Numbered from the stretch's first letter, positions 21,096-33,425 are shown. The stretch is DNA of 64,000 nucleotides from Oikopleura dioica (GCA_907165135.1 OU015566.1:4652501-4716500), one strand, 5' to 3'. Notes: generated from the letters alone by a model not told the origin. Numbers and translations are program-made.

Positions 21096-22809
21096 TTAAG
21101 GGATCCTCCCCGGAATCGGCAACTTTCACTTGAAATAACTTTCGTTTGGCCTTATGGATTAATGTAATTCAAACTGCATATAGAAGTTTATATCTTCATT
21201 GCAATTCGCAAGTAGCTTTAGCTCATTTTGAAATGTCAAACATGCACTCAAGGGCTCTTGAAAAATTCGAATTTTTGAAAAACGCCTTTTAGGGGTATTT
21301 TCAACGCGAAATAACTTTTTATTGGGCTTTTGATTTGCTCTAAAAACAAGAGGTTCAAGAAGAATGGACGCTAAACTACAGTTGCAAGTAGCTTTAGCAT
21401 GATTGATCAAGTTATAGAAATTTTTCCCATGAAAAACTTTTCAAGTCAATTTATGCCAATTTTCGGCATTAAATTGCTCTCTAGCGGAAAATAACGGCCG
21501 AAAAATTTTGTGCGGTCATTATATTCTAAATCGATACATTCTAAGCTTTCTATAGAACCCTTATTTGTCTATTTTCGATGACATTGAAAAGTCGAAAAAA
21601 TTACGATTTTCACGCTAAGTACAATTTACATGCATTTTTGCAATTTTCGAAGGCCAAAATTTCGGTTTAGATGTTTGTTAGGGGCAGGGTGTCAAATCGC
21701 GGGGGAGCGAGAAGGGATCGCGCGAAAACGCTCACGCTCGATCCCACGAGCGAAGGGATCGCTCGGGCGCCTCTGTGAACGAGAAGGGATCGCGGCAAAA
21801 AGCAAGCCAAAGGCCGTGGGCTAGCGCCAGAGTTCATGCGCGAGATTTGCTACAACCGAGTTCGCGCCGCTTTTTAAAATCTTCGTTATTGTCTCAAATT
21901 TTATGAATTTTCCAGATCTAATGTAGTTTTTCTCCTCTTTTTTCTCAAACAACAAAATTTTATTCAAATTTATTTTTTGAATTTAAATGAATATTCAATT
22001 TGTAAGTTTGAATAGATAAAATTTTGAATAATTTGCCCGTAATGATAGTCACTCTCCCTTAATCTAATTTCAAAAAAAATAAGTCATATCATAGTAATAA
22101 GTTTCGCTTATTTTTCCAGCCGGAAAACTACTAAAAACACTAGCGCTTTATCCCCTCCCCGGGACACTCGAAAAGCCGTATAATCTCGGTGGGTGCACAC
22201 TCTGACCTACTGTAGGTCTGTCGTCGAGTAACGACGACTGTAAATCTGGGTCACCTAAAAATAAACAGTTCTCGGAAGTGGTAAGCCATCTGTTTGCGAC
22301 AAAAATATTGAATTTACGGTCAAGGATAACCTCTAGAAGTGACAGTTATTAGAGCTCACTTTTTGGGACTTAATCAGTTACAAGTCGTTAATTACTCCGA
22401 GACTCAAAATATTTTCTACGTATTCGGAATGAGCGGAAAATGTTCCATGTGGAGTCCATATTTCACTGAAATGGACTATATTGAAACATTTTGACAGTTT
22501 ACAAAGTTCGCTTGTCCTCAGAAAATTTTGATCCCTTGCGCGAAGGGATATCCCACGCGCGAAGGGATCGGGGCGATCCCTTTGTTTTTGTGAGCGCTCC
22601 CTTCTCGTTGCCTCTCGCTGCTGGGCGATCCCTTTCACTCTGGGAGCGAAATGGCGCTGCGGCGCGCGATCCCTTTTCGTTCCCCGCGATTCGACACCCT
22701 GGTTAGGGGTACTATAATTTATAAAAATGATCCTCAGATAACGAGGAATCTAAATATGCGACAAAGAGACCCGTTATTAAGATTTGAAATTCCGGGGAGG
22801 ACCCCTTAA
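21096..22809. mobile_element. TTAA-flanked element split by a hAT insertion
   Basis: Left TTAAGGGATCCTCCCCGGAA at 21096, right TTCCGGGGAGGACCCCTTAA ending at 22809. Without the inserted hAT it would be about 690 bp. The interior matches the core of the 16731-17862 element in inverse orientation and a relic at 27500-27665. No coding region seen. Confidence 0.8.
21685..22701. mobile_element. Non-autonomous hAT element with 8-bp target duplication
   Basis: GTTAGGGG occurs at 21677-21684 and again at 22702-22709, immediately flanking the termini CAGGGTGTCAAATCGCGGGG and CCCCGCGATTCGACACCCTG. CAGGG ends and 8-bp duplications are hallmarks of hAT transposons. The subterminal zones contain many GAAGGGATCG motifs in both orientations, possible transposase-binding sites. 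1017 bp without transposase. Confidence 0.9.
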
Positions 22810-22988
22810 TGAAGTATTTATCCCTTTCTGGGCGCTCGAAAATTTCCAGCGCTATTTTTTCCTTTATATTGAAAATTGGTAAAAACCCAAAATAATGTTT
22901 ATTTTCTCCAATTTCTTTTACAAAATTATGTTCAGTATTTTGGGTCGTGCCCGTAAGCACAAAATCCACAGTGAGATGCACACGCTTG

Positions 22989-23165
22989 CTCTATGTACAG
23001 CCAAGGTTCTAAATTTGACAAAATCTCAAGTCTAGTCTGTCCGTGTCCGGTTGGAAAAAATGGATTTTTCTCCGGTCTAGTCCCGGACATGTCAGTTCTA
23101 GTCATTTTTCGTCCGTAAAATCCGGACATATTTTTAAAAGTCTGGTCTAGTCTGGTCTTTGCCGT
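22989..23165. repeat. Degenerate GTCCGG/GTCTAGTCTG repeat
   Basis: Clustered GTCCGTGTCCGG and AGTCTGGTCTAGTCTGG motifs. A second cluster is at 27240-27365. They resemble the subterminal region of the hAT at 46302-50592 and are probably solitary remnants. Confidence 0.45.
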
Positions 23166-23424
23166 GAGTTTCCGTAAAATTTAATGGAAAAAACTGGAAA
23201 AAATTTAAATGGAAGTAAAGCTCGACAAGACCAAAAAAAATCTTTTAGAAATAAATTCGACAGACAATACATCAAAGAACTGAATTTTTCTCAAGCCAAT
23301 TTTAGAAAATCAAAGGACTGGCCAGGGACAAGAGACTTAAATTTAATGAGCGACTGTTTTTCAGGAGAGGCTAGGCTTAGCCCAAAGAATTCATAAAATT
23401 GCTAGCTTAGCTCAGCATCAGCTG

Positions 23425-24106
23425 TTAAGGAGGTGTGGGGGTTTTCGGGAAATTGGCCATTTTCAAACAGCCCTCAGGCTCAGATGGGTAAGAAAAATTT
23501 TAAAAACTCTTCTTCTGCTTGTAGAATTGACCTTGAACTAGAGTTGAAAAATTTTTCAAAAAATTATCAAGGGATTTTGGCTTTAGAGAGCTCAACATCG
23601 AGTGACCACGGTGAAAATCCCAATTTTGCGTCATTTTTGAACGCGATTTTTTGATAAAAATATTTTTATTTTTAAAAACTGAGATGATGGAAAGAAACTT
23701 CCATCAATGTTCTAGGGTTGAATTAAAGGAATTAAATTTTAGGGAAAAAATGCTTATTTAAAAACTTCAATCGAAAATTGGGTTTCAAAATGTCATAAAA
23801 ATGAAATTTTAAATTGCGCTAACTCGAAATACAGTAAGATGACTGAGTTACTGTAGTGATAAAAATACTCAGCGAGTCGTGAGCTCTCTAAAAATATAAA
23901 AATTATTCCATTTTTGAGACTTTGAAAAATATGATTTAACGAATTTTCAGAAAAATCCCGATTTTCAATCCCGTTTTTCACCATGTTTCGCTATCGTTGA
24001 GACAAAAACCTAGGGACCTTTTTGACGCTCTTGACGTGGGCTATGTGAAAATAGAAAGAAAAATTAGAAATTCGACTTTTTGCCCTACCGCCCCACACCT
24101 CCTTAA
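23425..24106. mobile_element. TTAA-flanked MITE
   Basis: Perfect 16-bp inverted repeat TTAAGGAGGTGTGGGG at 23425-23440 and 24091-24106; 682 bp, non-coding. It is inserted in sequence rich in AGCTGAGCT/AGCTTAGCT words that continues at 24540-24800. Confidence 0.8.
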
Positions 24107-25075
24107 AAACCAGCTCTTCTCTGTCTTTTGATGATACATTTTCGAAATAGATCACTTCCAATTATTATTAGCTGCTTGAATCAAAGTAACAATCTTCGAA
24201 AAAGATTGTGGTTAACAAACGATTTCTTCTAGCTGAATTTACGAACAAGAAGGGCCTGTCTGTTTTTGCTGTTTTCCAAATCTTCATTTTTGAAGATCAT
24301 CCAGGCTGAGCTTGATCATGATCTCTGGCTCAAGATGCCCCGACTTTATGTTTACTCAAGGAGTCACACCGAGACTTGCTCCAACTTTGGCCCAGGAGCA
24401 GTCTCTGCAGGAGTTCACACCGGCGGCGTGGTCCCTTGCATCTCTTTTACTTGGCTTGACACCTCGGAGGTGACATTCATACTCGGCGGGAGTTGGGCCA
24501 ACCGAATCCGTTCTCCCCCAAAGAATACCTCTCAAGCTGAGCTTAGCTGTATGTAAATTTGCTAAACTGAGCTAAGCTTGCCTATTCTTGATGTCAGCGA
24601 GCTGAGCTGAGCTGCTCAGCCTGAGCAGACCCTTTTACAGCTGGTGTTATCCAAGCTGATCTTAGCTGGCTTTTTGAAGAAAATCTTGGTCTGAGCTGAG
24701 TTCTCTCAGAAATGATTGAGCTGAATGCCTGAGCGGGCTAGCCCAATCGCTGACTCCTCTACATCTTGAACTAGCCTTTTTCGAAGATTGCTGAGCTGAA
24801 AGATGGCTAATTTCGCTCCGCTCAATAAATTTGCAACACCAGTCCAAAATAAGGAATTCCAATTTATAAGCGGAATAAATAAAGTCCTAATGTTCTTATT
24901 TTAACCAATTTTCCTTGAGAATCGGTCCTCAAAGTTCCGGCTTCGCAACTTCAAAAGACTTATCAGTTAAAATTTATCATCGATATTATTTAGGGAAAAG
25001 TCAAAAATTTTGATAATATAAATTTTTAACCAAAAACCTGGTTCATTTCAACAAAGAATCACCTTGGGTTACGCT
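24107..25075. repeat. AGCTGAGCT-rich non-coding sequence
   Basis: Dispersed AGCTGAGCT words at 24530-24800. 24300-24480 is a diverged copy of the nested MITE interior at 13361-13510. No gene supported. Confidence 0.45.
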
Positions 25076-25079
25076 TTTA

Positions 25080-25355
25080 GGGAGACGGACGGTGCCGGTA
25101 CCAAATTGGTACCCGGTACCAAAATTAGTACCCGGTACCAAAAATTTGGTACCCGGTACCAAAGTCAAGCCTTTCATCTGACTCATCAAAAAACTAATGT
25201 CCGCTCCGCGGCTGAAGTGTGAGGAAACCTCATTTATTGACCGAATACACCTTTTAAAACAATTTTGGCATGTTATCCTGAGATTTTTGGCACCGGGTAC
25301 CAAAAATTTGGTACCGGGTACCAATTTTGGATTGGTACCGGCAACGTCCGTCCCC
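25080..25355. repeat. GGTACC-rich foldback
   Basis: GACGGACGGTGCCGGTACCAA at the left, shared 19 of 21 in inverse order at the right, with repeated GGTACCCGGTACCAAAAATT units in each arm. About 275 bp, probably a MITE. Confidence 0.65.
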
Positions 25356-25699
25356 GCGCTTTTATGAAACAGATTCGAATCCGAATCGTGCTTAGGGTTC
25401 GCACGCAAATAAATTTCTTGATTTTCAAGTTTCTTTAAACTCGTTGATATGAAAATTTACAATAGTAATATTGCCATTTTGAAGAAGTTAAAATTCTTTA
25501 AAAATATAAAAAAGTTTTTTCAACCCTTTTTGCTAAAAATATTTAATTCGTCTTTAGGCACATTTCTAGTGAAGCGGCACTAACGAGTACTCGATATATT
25601 GTAGTAAATGCCGTAACGAACAATCTATGAAAGTTTGGTTAAAATCGGTTGGTACTCCTAGGCGCCGTGGCTCTTGAAAATATGAAGCCTGCAAGTCTT

Positions 25700-26120
25700 T
25701 GTTATTGTCTTGGAGGACCCCCTTGGAGGACTTCATCTGCTGGAAGACCAATATTATGAATATTCAATATATGGCCGTGCTCGGCCGGTATATGGCCACC
25801 CATGGTCAACTTTGGTCAAGTTCGGCCGGAGGACCCCGGAGGACCTCCTTGGTGGAAGACCATCAGCTGGAAGACCAATATTCAAAATTTTCAATATATG
25901 GCTGTGCTTGGCCAATATATTGCCACCTCTGGTCAACATTGGTCTAGTTCGGCCGGAGGACCCCGGAGGACCTCCCTGGTGGAAGACTATCAGCTGGAAA
26001 ACCAAAATTATATAATGAAATCAAATGTCTTACTAGGCTAAGAATTGAAACTTTTGCAAAATTTGGTCACTTTTTGCCGAAGGACCCCGGACAACCCCTT
26101 TTGCCGCAAGACAATCTACT
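25700..26120 (+). repeat. Tandem repeat, period about 135 bp, three copies
   Basis: Units contain GGAGGACCCCGGAGGACCTC, GGTGGAAGACCATCAGCTGG and TTCAATATATGGCCGTGC. They stay open in several frames on both strands, which reflects the repeat and not a gene. Confidence 0.75.
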
Positions 26121-26164
26121 GGTAGACCAACATATAAATAAATAAAAATCAATCACCGTCAATT

Positions 26165-26520
26165 CAGTGATTGATCATTGGGCCACGCCGACCCCAAGGG
26201 GAGGCCACGCCCGTTCATTCTTTTCAATCATATTCAGGGCGAAGCCGACCCGAAGGGGAGACCACGGCCGTTCATTCTGCTCAATCAGAGTCAGGGCGAA
26301 GCCGACCCGAAGGGGAGACCACGGCCGTTCATTCTGTTCAATCAGAGTCAGGGCGAAGCCGACCCGAAGGGGAGGCCAAGCCCCGTTCCTTGATTTTTAA
26401 TTTAAGGAGCTTGACGGCCCTTCGGGCCGTCTCAGCCCCGTTCCTTGATTTTTAATTTAAGGGGCTTGAGATCGGCGTTGGACTCTGAGGTGATCAATCT
26501 CAGTTATGTCCCCAACCCCA
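26165..26520 (+). repeat. Tandem array: 57-bp units plus two inverted 55-bp satellite units
   Basis: Four copies of a unit with AGGGCGAAGCCGACCCGAAG and ACGGCCGTTCATTCT span 26190-26375. They are followed by two units of the satellite found at 48950-50105, in the opposite orientation, including the GACGGCCCTTCGGGCCGTC hairpin, and then a flank (GTCCCCAACCCCACCCACAC) matching 48886-48905. This is a second, short locus of the same satellite. Confidence 0.8.
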
Positions 26521-29090
26521 CCCACACCCATTCAAGGTTTAAATACAAATTATTCAAGTTTTTCTTTTATTATGGTTTTTATTTAGTTTTTATTTGCGGA
26601 TTTATCATCTTGCTTCGACTTTTTCGACTCGAAAAATCATTTTTGAGCTTTTAAAATGATAGTCTAAGTTTTCTCAGGCTTAATTTTGCAAAAATGAAAA
26701 ATCGATTTTTCGACCCTATACCCTCAATTTTTCGAAAATTTTTTTGATTTTTTCTTGATTAGGACCTCAGAAATATGTCCACAAAATTTCATCACCCAGG
26801 TCAAGTGCAAAAAGTCCATTTTTCCACTGGCGCAACCCCACTGATAAGACTTTCAGGAGTGATAAAGAAGGGTTCCTGCGTTTTGATTAAGTTAATTTTT
26901 TAAGAATGGCCCATTTACGTTGATTTGATTTATCTGCGAAAATTTCAAAATCAGGGTCGAAAAAATTTTTCGAAAAAGTTACTTGAGCCAAGATCTTGGC
27001 GAGCGGCGGCACTTCAGCACACGAGCGCCACCCATCCATCGCGGCGCGGCGCGCACACCGGCGATTTTTCGCCATTTTCTCGACTCTAGAACTCGGGTTC
27101 TAGTAGAGATTTTTAAATTCTGATTTCAGATTTGAAATCAGTGGAATGAATAAGGGGGGGACTCTAAAAATGGTTATTTGTTAAGCATTTTAAAATTTTA
27201 AAATTATTTGGGTGCGAACCCTAATCGTGCTTTTTTACAGATTTTTCGAACTCTGTCCGCCATTAACAGACACGGATAAAGGTCTGGAGTTGTCAGGATT
27301 TCACGGACAAATACGGACAAGTACGGATTTTGTCCGGATCGTGACAAAAGTCCGGGCTAGTCTGTCAAAAAGTTGAGAAATACAATAACGAAAGATCGTT
27401 TTTTCGGGGCAAACTTTAGAGCTCTTTAAAAGATTTTTGACTTTGACGGATTATGAGAATTAAAAAATTGCGTCTAACCAATCGAGGAAATTTTCAAATA
27501 AGGAGGGGATCCGGCAAGTCAAATTTTGTCTACTTTTAAGGACATTGAAAAGTCGATAAAATTTGCAATATTTACGCTAAGTACAATTTACATGTATTTT
27601 CCCGATTTTGAAGTGCCGAAATTTTGGACATAGATGTTTTCTATGTGGTACTATAAATTATAGTCTTTAATTTGATGTATTCTAGTCTATAATACATATA
27701 AGATATTAATTTATAAAATTATGATCTAGGAAACACTAGGCGTCATAAGGCGGTTCATTCTGGAAACTCAAATGTAGCACCGTGAAGGGTTTGTCAATAA
27801 AAAGTGAAGATATAGTTGTCAAACCTACTGAAGACTACAGTAAGAAACTAAATATACAGATTTTTCCTCTTTTTAAGGGGTTTTTAAGGGGTTTTAGTGG
27901 GGCACTTTTAAAAGATAATGTTTCACTTTTGTGGACATTTGTTCAGCCGAGAAAATTTAAAAGGAAGAAATAGAGTGTTTTTTCAAAAATAAAGATGTTT
28001 TTGATAAGAAATCAATGGCTTATGCAGTTTATTTGACCAAAAATGGTAAAAGGGGCAGAAAAAGGCGTTTTGATGATGAAATTTTCCCATTTTTGAAGAA
28101 AATTTTATCGAAGAAAAATTTTAAGGCCCTACGGCGGGACAATTTTTTGAAGACTCTAGCCCACTTTTGTAGACATTTTTATGAAAATTTGCGACAAAAA
28201 ATGTCCACAATAGAGGAAAATAACTGAACTCGATATTCGATGCAATTTTGAAACTGAAAAGCGGCGGAACTGCGGATTTTACAAAAATAATTCCAATTTT
28301 TTGTGAGCTGATTCTCAAAATTTTTCGAAATTTGACCAAAAACTCCCAAATTGCCCACTCCCAAATTGACCACCCCTACTGTAATATTAAATTTTAAATA
28401 AACAAATCGAATTGCAAATAAGTCGATTTTTAAAAATTACCTTGCCATCTCCGCGTCGGAGCAATCTCCTAGGTAGTTAACAGGCATTTCTCTATCTGAA
28501 TAAAAATATAATTTAACCGTTATTTTCATAAAATTTTGTTACAGTCTGTCTTCGGATAAATTACAGTTTTCTCTCAATTTTTTCAAAATTTTGCGGCAGG
28601 CGGAAAACACCGGATTTCGAAGATTTCTATCGCGTGCGCGCGATCTAAAAATGAATCAGAAGCCTTTCGAAATTTTGTGACAGTCTTCCTTGATTTCCAA
28701 TTTTGTCAAGTCGAAGAGCCTGTGTGCGCACCGAGCCTGTTTGGTAGTATACGTTTTGGAGTTATTTACGTATTTTTGAGCGAAAAATATTATTGAAAAA
28801 TAATATTGAAAAAATTGGTAATAGATTACCAGTTTTTGGTTATTCATTACCAAAAATCTTTGTTAATTTAGACGAGCGTCCCCGTTCAGAACCGACCCAA
28901 TCCAGAAACAACGACGGCACTGAAAATGTCACGAATGTCACGAAATTGACCTATTCATTAGTGACATCGTTAGTAAGAGCGGCCGAAAAATTTGAGTTTT
29001 GCGTGCAGTAAGAGTTGGGCCCCGCCAACACAATGAGTTATCTATCAAAAAATGCACGACGTTGCCCCTCGTGAAGCTACAGTCAAATTT
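26521..29090. other. Long AT-rich non-coding stretch
   Basis: Contains a relic (27500-27665) of the 21096-22809 element family, a GTCCGG repeat remnant at 27240-27365, and at 28371-28380 an ATTACAGT end in inverse orientation. Open stretches here are short and compositionally unlike genes. Confidence 0.5.
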
Positions 29091-29119
29091 AGCTAAAATT
29101 CCTTCTTGCCATTCCCTTT

Positions 29120-29755
29120 CCCTGTTTTGTCCATTCTTAACATTGCTGACAAACTCGACGTCAAGAATCTCAACAAGAAACTTAGGACTCACTTCGCTCA
29201 ACTTCAAGCCAGAGACGACAAGGGTACTTTCCGAAATAACACCGCAATCTGCCTCGGGAAGATCTTCAAGTATCTGAACAAAGAAACTCGTCAGAAAGTT
29301 GCACTCTCCGCCTTCGCGAGAGCTCTGAAGGATCCTTCCCTCACGCTCGATCAGCTCGTTTAGAAGCAATCATGAAAAACGCAAAATTTTAAAGGCCACA
29401 AGAAATTGCTGAAAGAATACTTCCGGCTGTCTCACAGTCTTTATGTGACGCAGAAAAAATGGTTCCGAGATTTGAAGTTTTGGAAACTTTTGTGAAGAAA
29501 CTGAAGATTATCTCGGATAACACGGAAAAAGCTGCTCAGTACTTGCCAAAAGAAGCGAGACAGGCGACGCCGAATAAAACTGCCGTGCTAATTGCTCTCG
29601 CTGGGGTCGCTTTGATTCTAGCGCTCGTTTCCCTGCTGCTCATTAGAAGGACAAAGTCGAAAGAAGCGAAGTTTTCAAAAACAGTTTGTCGGGCGCCGAA
29701 TTTTTATGCAGCGAACAATATATTTCTTGAAAGCTTAAAAATTCCTTTTCAATGA
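29120..29755 (+). pseudogene. SCYL1-like HEAT-repeat fragment with a hydrophobic tail
   Basis: First part, to 29363: [40 protein letters not shown] and GKIFKYLN, matching the HEAT region of SCYL1 (N-terminal kinase-like protein, COPI and tRNA-export factor). It ends in TAG after DQLV. A second frame from about 29397 continues EIAERILPAVSQSLCDAEKM and VLETFVKKLKIISDNTEKA, also SCYL1-like. It then runs into NKTAVLIALAGVALILALVS and RRTKSKE, a predicted membrane span, which SCYL1 does not have. The pseudokinase domain is missing. Two stops and a gap separate the parts, so this is most likely a broken duplicate; a rearranged short gene is less likely. Confidence 0.75.
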
Positions 29756-30381
29756 TACCCATTAGAATATCCCATTATATATATATTAACCCATTAGAAT
29801 CTAGTATGGAAACCCCGATGGAATGGTTCAGTAACAGCCTCGTTTGCGGCTTCGCCAAAAATCCTTGTTCTTTTTGAACCAGATTTTGATAAACTTGACT
29901 TCTCGAATACTCAAGTGTTCAAAAAGGATTTTAAAAAGCTAACGATAAAGCCTTGATTGAGGACAAGGGCCCTTACGAACGGAAAATTGAAGAAAGCGAC
30001 ACTTCATTTATTTTACATGAGACAGAAAAAGCAGTCTAGCAATGGTCTTCCAAAGCAAAACCGATGTCAAAAATCTTCGAAGCCGGGGTCTTCCATTTCA
30101 TCCATGTTCTCTTCGGAAGCTCATGAGTCATAGACTATTCTGAATTGATGGTTGTTCTATGCATCTGTATCGCTGGATTACGAGCATTCTCTGCATCTAA
30201 CAGCAAGCAAATTTGCGTCAAATGGCCCTGGCTAGGAAAAAGTGTGGCCTTTTAGCAGTTTTTAAATTGATTTTTATGAAGTAGTGCATTTCTGAAGCGA
30301 AAAGGCAAATTTCAGAGTTTCACTTTTTATTTTTCATAAAAATTTTTCATTAAAAATTGCACAGTAAACAAGAAAGGTTCA
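29756..30381. other. Non-coding spacer with degenerate coding remnants
   Basis: Short ATATATAT tract at 29775-29785 and plus-strand pieces of coding-like composition interrupted by stops. No family recognised. Confidence 0.3.
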
Positions 30382-33300
30382 TTATCTTAGCCAGCTTCTG
30401 ACAGTTTCTTCTGGAAATTCAACGTCATTTTCGCGGAAGAATTCGATATACTCTCTGATGTATGAGTTGATCATCTCGATTTCGTCTGAAAACAAATTCA
30501 ACCCCATTGCCAATAAGATTAGTTAATTCATCAAGAGGTTCTTTTTGACTGTTTTGTCCAAAATAGATCGAGAAATCTTACCTGGTTTGTAGATTTCAAA
30601 GTCGAGTTCAACTTTTTTCTTTTAAATTTGTCCAAATTATCGTTTTTGATGCAATTTAGTCGCTGATCGATGTCTTCCACTTCGAATTTTCCATGCGGAG
30701 CCGCCTCGTTTTCCAAGAAACTGTAAACTTCCCTCATTTGCGCTTCTTTCTCTGTTTTCAGCAAATCGTACCAGAGAAAATGAAAGTTTTTCTTGCTGTT
30801 GACGGCCAGATGGACCGCGTCTTTGTAGTACTGTCGCCACATTTCCGCGGTGTTTTGAATGTATCGTCGCCATTTTAGCGATTTGAAGAGCGCTGGGTCG
30901 ATGGTGCCAGTGTGCGCGCCCTGGCCGTCGCCGGTTTCTTTTTCCGCCATGATTCGGTTGAAATTTGCTTTGATGGTGTCGTAGGGGTTGCGGATGACGA
31001 GGACGACGGCGTGGGCTTTTCGGATGTGTCCTCGAGCGTGGGACTTGATTCCTGAAAAATGATTTCTTTGGCGATAAGGGTATGTATGATTGATTTATGA
31101 AAACAAAGTGTGGGATGACTAAGTTCGTGGGGACTAGGTTCGTGGGACTAGGTTCGTGGGTGGCTGGCTGGAAAACGTGGTTCGTGGGACTAGGTTCGTG
31201 AGTTTTTGATTTTATATGTATATTTTTATTTATAATGATTAAGTGTTATTTATATGTATATATTTATTTATATATATTTATATATATGTATTGTAATTAT
31301 ATGATCATATAATATAATATTGCTATCTAAATATAGGTTCGATGGTTTTTGATTGGTTAGAATTTTTATTCTATAAGGAAAAATATGTGCGACTAGGTTC
31401 GTGGGACAAGGTTCGTGGGTTTTTAATTGGTTATTATTTTTATTCTATAAGGAGAAATTATGTGCGACTAGGTTCGTGGGACTAGGTTCGTGGGTTTTGA
31501 AATTTTTAATAAGGAAAAGTGGGGTGCGACTAGGTTCGTGAGACTAGGTTCGTGGGTTTTGAAATTTTTATAAGGAAAAGGGAGGTGCGACTAGGTTCGT
31601 GGGACTAGGTTCGTGGCTTTTAAAAATTTTTTTATTTAAGGAAAATGGGGTGCGACTAGGTTCGTGGGACTAGGTTCGTGGGTTTCTATTTTTAAAGGAC
31701 GTGCGACTAAGTTCGTGAGGCTTAGTTCGTGAGACTAAGTTCGTGGCGACTAAGTTCGTGAGACTAAGTTCGTGAAATTTAAAATTTGAGAAATTTAAAT
31801 TTATTGAGTTCTCAAGCCTTAAATACTTTAAGAAAAAGTTAGCTTGCTAAATAATTCCGTTATAGTTATCACCAACTCTTCTAAGGCAACCATTGTTATT
31901 CAGCGCTAACATAGAAATTCAGTTAAAGAGCCTAGCGGCTTATTTTGGGGGTGGGGGTGGGAAAGTCATTTTTACCATTCAACTTTACCCAATTTTACAA
32001 TCCACGAACCTAGTCCCACGAACCTAGTCGCACTCAACTGTTCCTTATAAAAAAATTTCAAAACCCACGAACCTAGTCCCACGAACCTAGTCTCACGAAC
32101 CTAGTCTTCACGAACCTAATCTTCACGAACCTAGTCCCACGAACCTAGTCTTCACGAACCTAGTCTTCACGAACCTAGTCCCACGAACCTAGTCGCACCC
32201 CCATTTTCCTTATAAAAAAATTTCCAAACCCACGAAACTAGTCCCACGAACCTAGTCGCACTCAATTGTTTCTTATAAAAAAATTTCAAAACCCACGAAC
32301 CAAGTCCCACGAACCTAGTCGCACTCAATTGTTCCTTATAAAAAAATTTATAATTTTTATAATACTTATAATACTTATAGAAAAATCTCTAATTTCAAAA
32401 CCCACGAACCTAGCACCCCTACGAACCTAGTCCCACGAACCTAGTCGCACCACATTGTTCCTTATAGAAAGGAAACCATACCCCATCTTGCATACTTTGG
32501 CATAACCACCTACGAACCTAGTCCCACGAACCTAGTCCCCACGAACTTAGTCATCAATCCCAAAACAAAGCTAACAACTTTTTGGAGCACTTGAATCATC
32601 ATGTTTAATTGACCTCTCCGATTGGATTCCCGTTTGGAAGTCTTTGTATTCACTAAATATTCGTACAACCAAGAGCTATTGACTATTGCGTTTTTCTCGA
32701 AAATATTATCATTCCCGAATGAGCACAAAAAAGGAGGATTTTAAAAAGGAAAACAAACATGCGCGTCTTTTCTTTTCTGTTTTTGAGCTCAATTTTCGAA
32801 AGGCAGAAAAAATAAAAGCATCAGTATGGAAGAAATTTCGTCAACCCTTCTCTTTCCCGACTCATTCTTCGGGTCAAAAATTGGAAAACGCTTGATCCAG
32901 GAATAGTTATCTAGGCCCTAAGTTTGAGGTTCTTAAAGACCAGGTTATACAATAACGTAGCGTGCTTACGCCATCATAATTATTATCGTAACAGTTCTCT
33001 TCTTGTTTCATTTAGATAATTTATTTTCACTTCACGCTCACATTTTCGGCCTTACACAAAAGTCTCGCTTTACCTAAAACTCTGCCGGACTCAGGAGAAA
33101 AATGCTCTCCCGGAAAAGGCGATTGTTCGTACAGATCGTCATTATCGAGTTCGTCTTGTATCTCGTGATAGACTCCTCCCGCGTAGTAGCCCGTCAGCGA
33201 CTGAAAAAGCTGCCTCGTCCAGGTGTTTCCAGATCCTTGCACCGAAAGAATCAGAATCCAGTTGAACTGGCCCGGTTCTCCGATTTTTACGTCGTTTTTG

Positions 33301-33425
33301 CAGTCGTTGTTTTTTCTCTCTAGCTCTTTAGTGATTTCGTCAAATCCATGCGATGAAAAATAACCGACTAAAAAGTACGTAAAAAGAAGAAAAACTGAAA
33401 AACAAATATTTTTAATCGTGATCAT
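30382..33425 (-). CDS. WSCD-type carbohydrate sulfotransferase
   Basis: Exon 1 starts at 33425: a short cytosolic tail, a signal anchor (FSVFLLFTYFLVGYF) and the PAPS-binding loop SVQGSGNTWTRQLFQ. Exon 2 (30582-31051) has VVLVIRNPYDTIKANFNR, the second nucleotide-binding motif, and the conserved W-rich middle (MWRQYYKDA, FHFLWYDLL). The last exon (30382-30485) ends REYIEFFREN and VRSWLR. Type II Golgi enzyme transferring sulfate to glycans. The frame from exon 2 to the last exon only joins if one A is added to the A-run near 30618-30623. The 3' end of exon 1 (about 33055) does not join cleanly. Most of the roughly 2-kb intron is a foldback repeat. Confidence 0.8.
31105..32570. mobile_element. 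Foldback element built of GACTAGGTTCGTGG units
   Basis: Left arm (31105-31790) repeats GACTAGGTTCGTGGG, right arm (31990-32570) the complement CCCACGAACCTAGTC; the outer ends match as GGATGACTAAGTTCGTGGGG. The centre contains a G-rich tract (GGGGGTGGGGGTGGG at about 31948). It lies wholly in the sulfotransferase intron. About 1.47 kb, non-coding. Confidence 0.85.

Noticed and set aside
25699-26455. Several overlapping open frames of 70 to 100 codons on both strands
   Set aside because: Tandem repeats with periods divisible by three keep all frames open; residues simply repeat (for example AKPTRRGDHGRSF).
28999-29369. Overlapping frames on both strands around the SCYL1 fragment (92 and 143 codons)
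   Set aside because: Only the frame with the HEAT-like SCYL1 sequence has family similarity; the others are its shadows.
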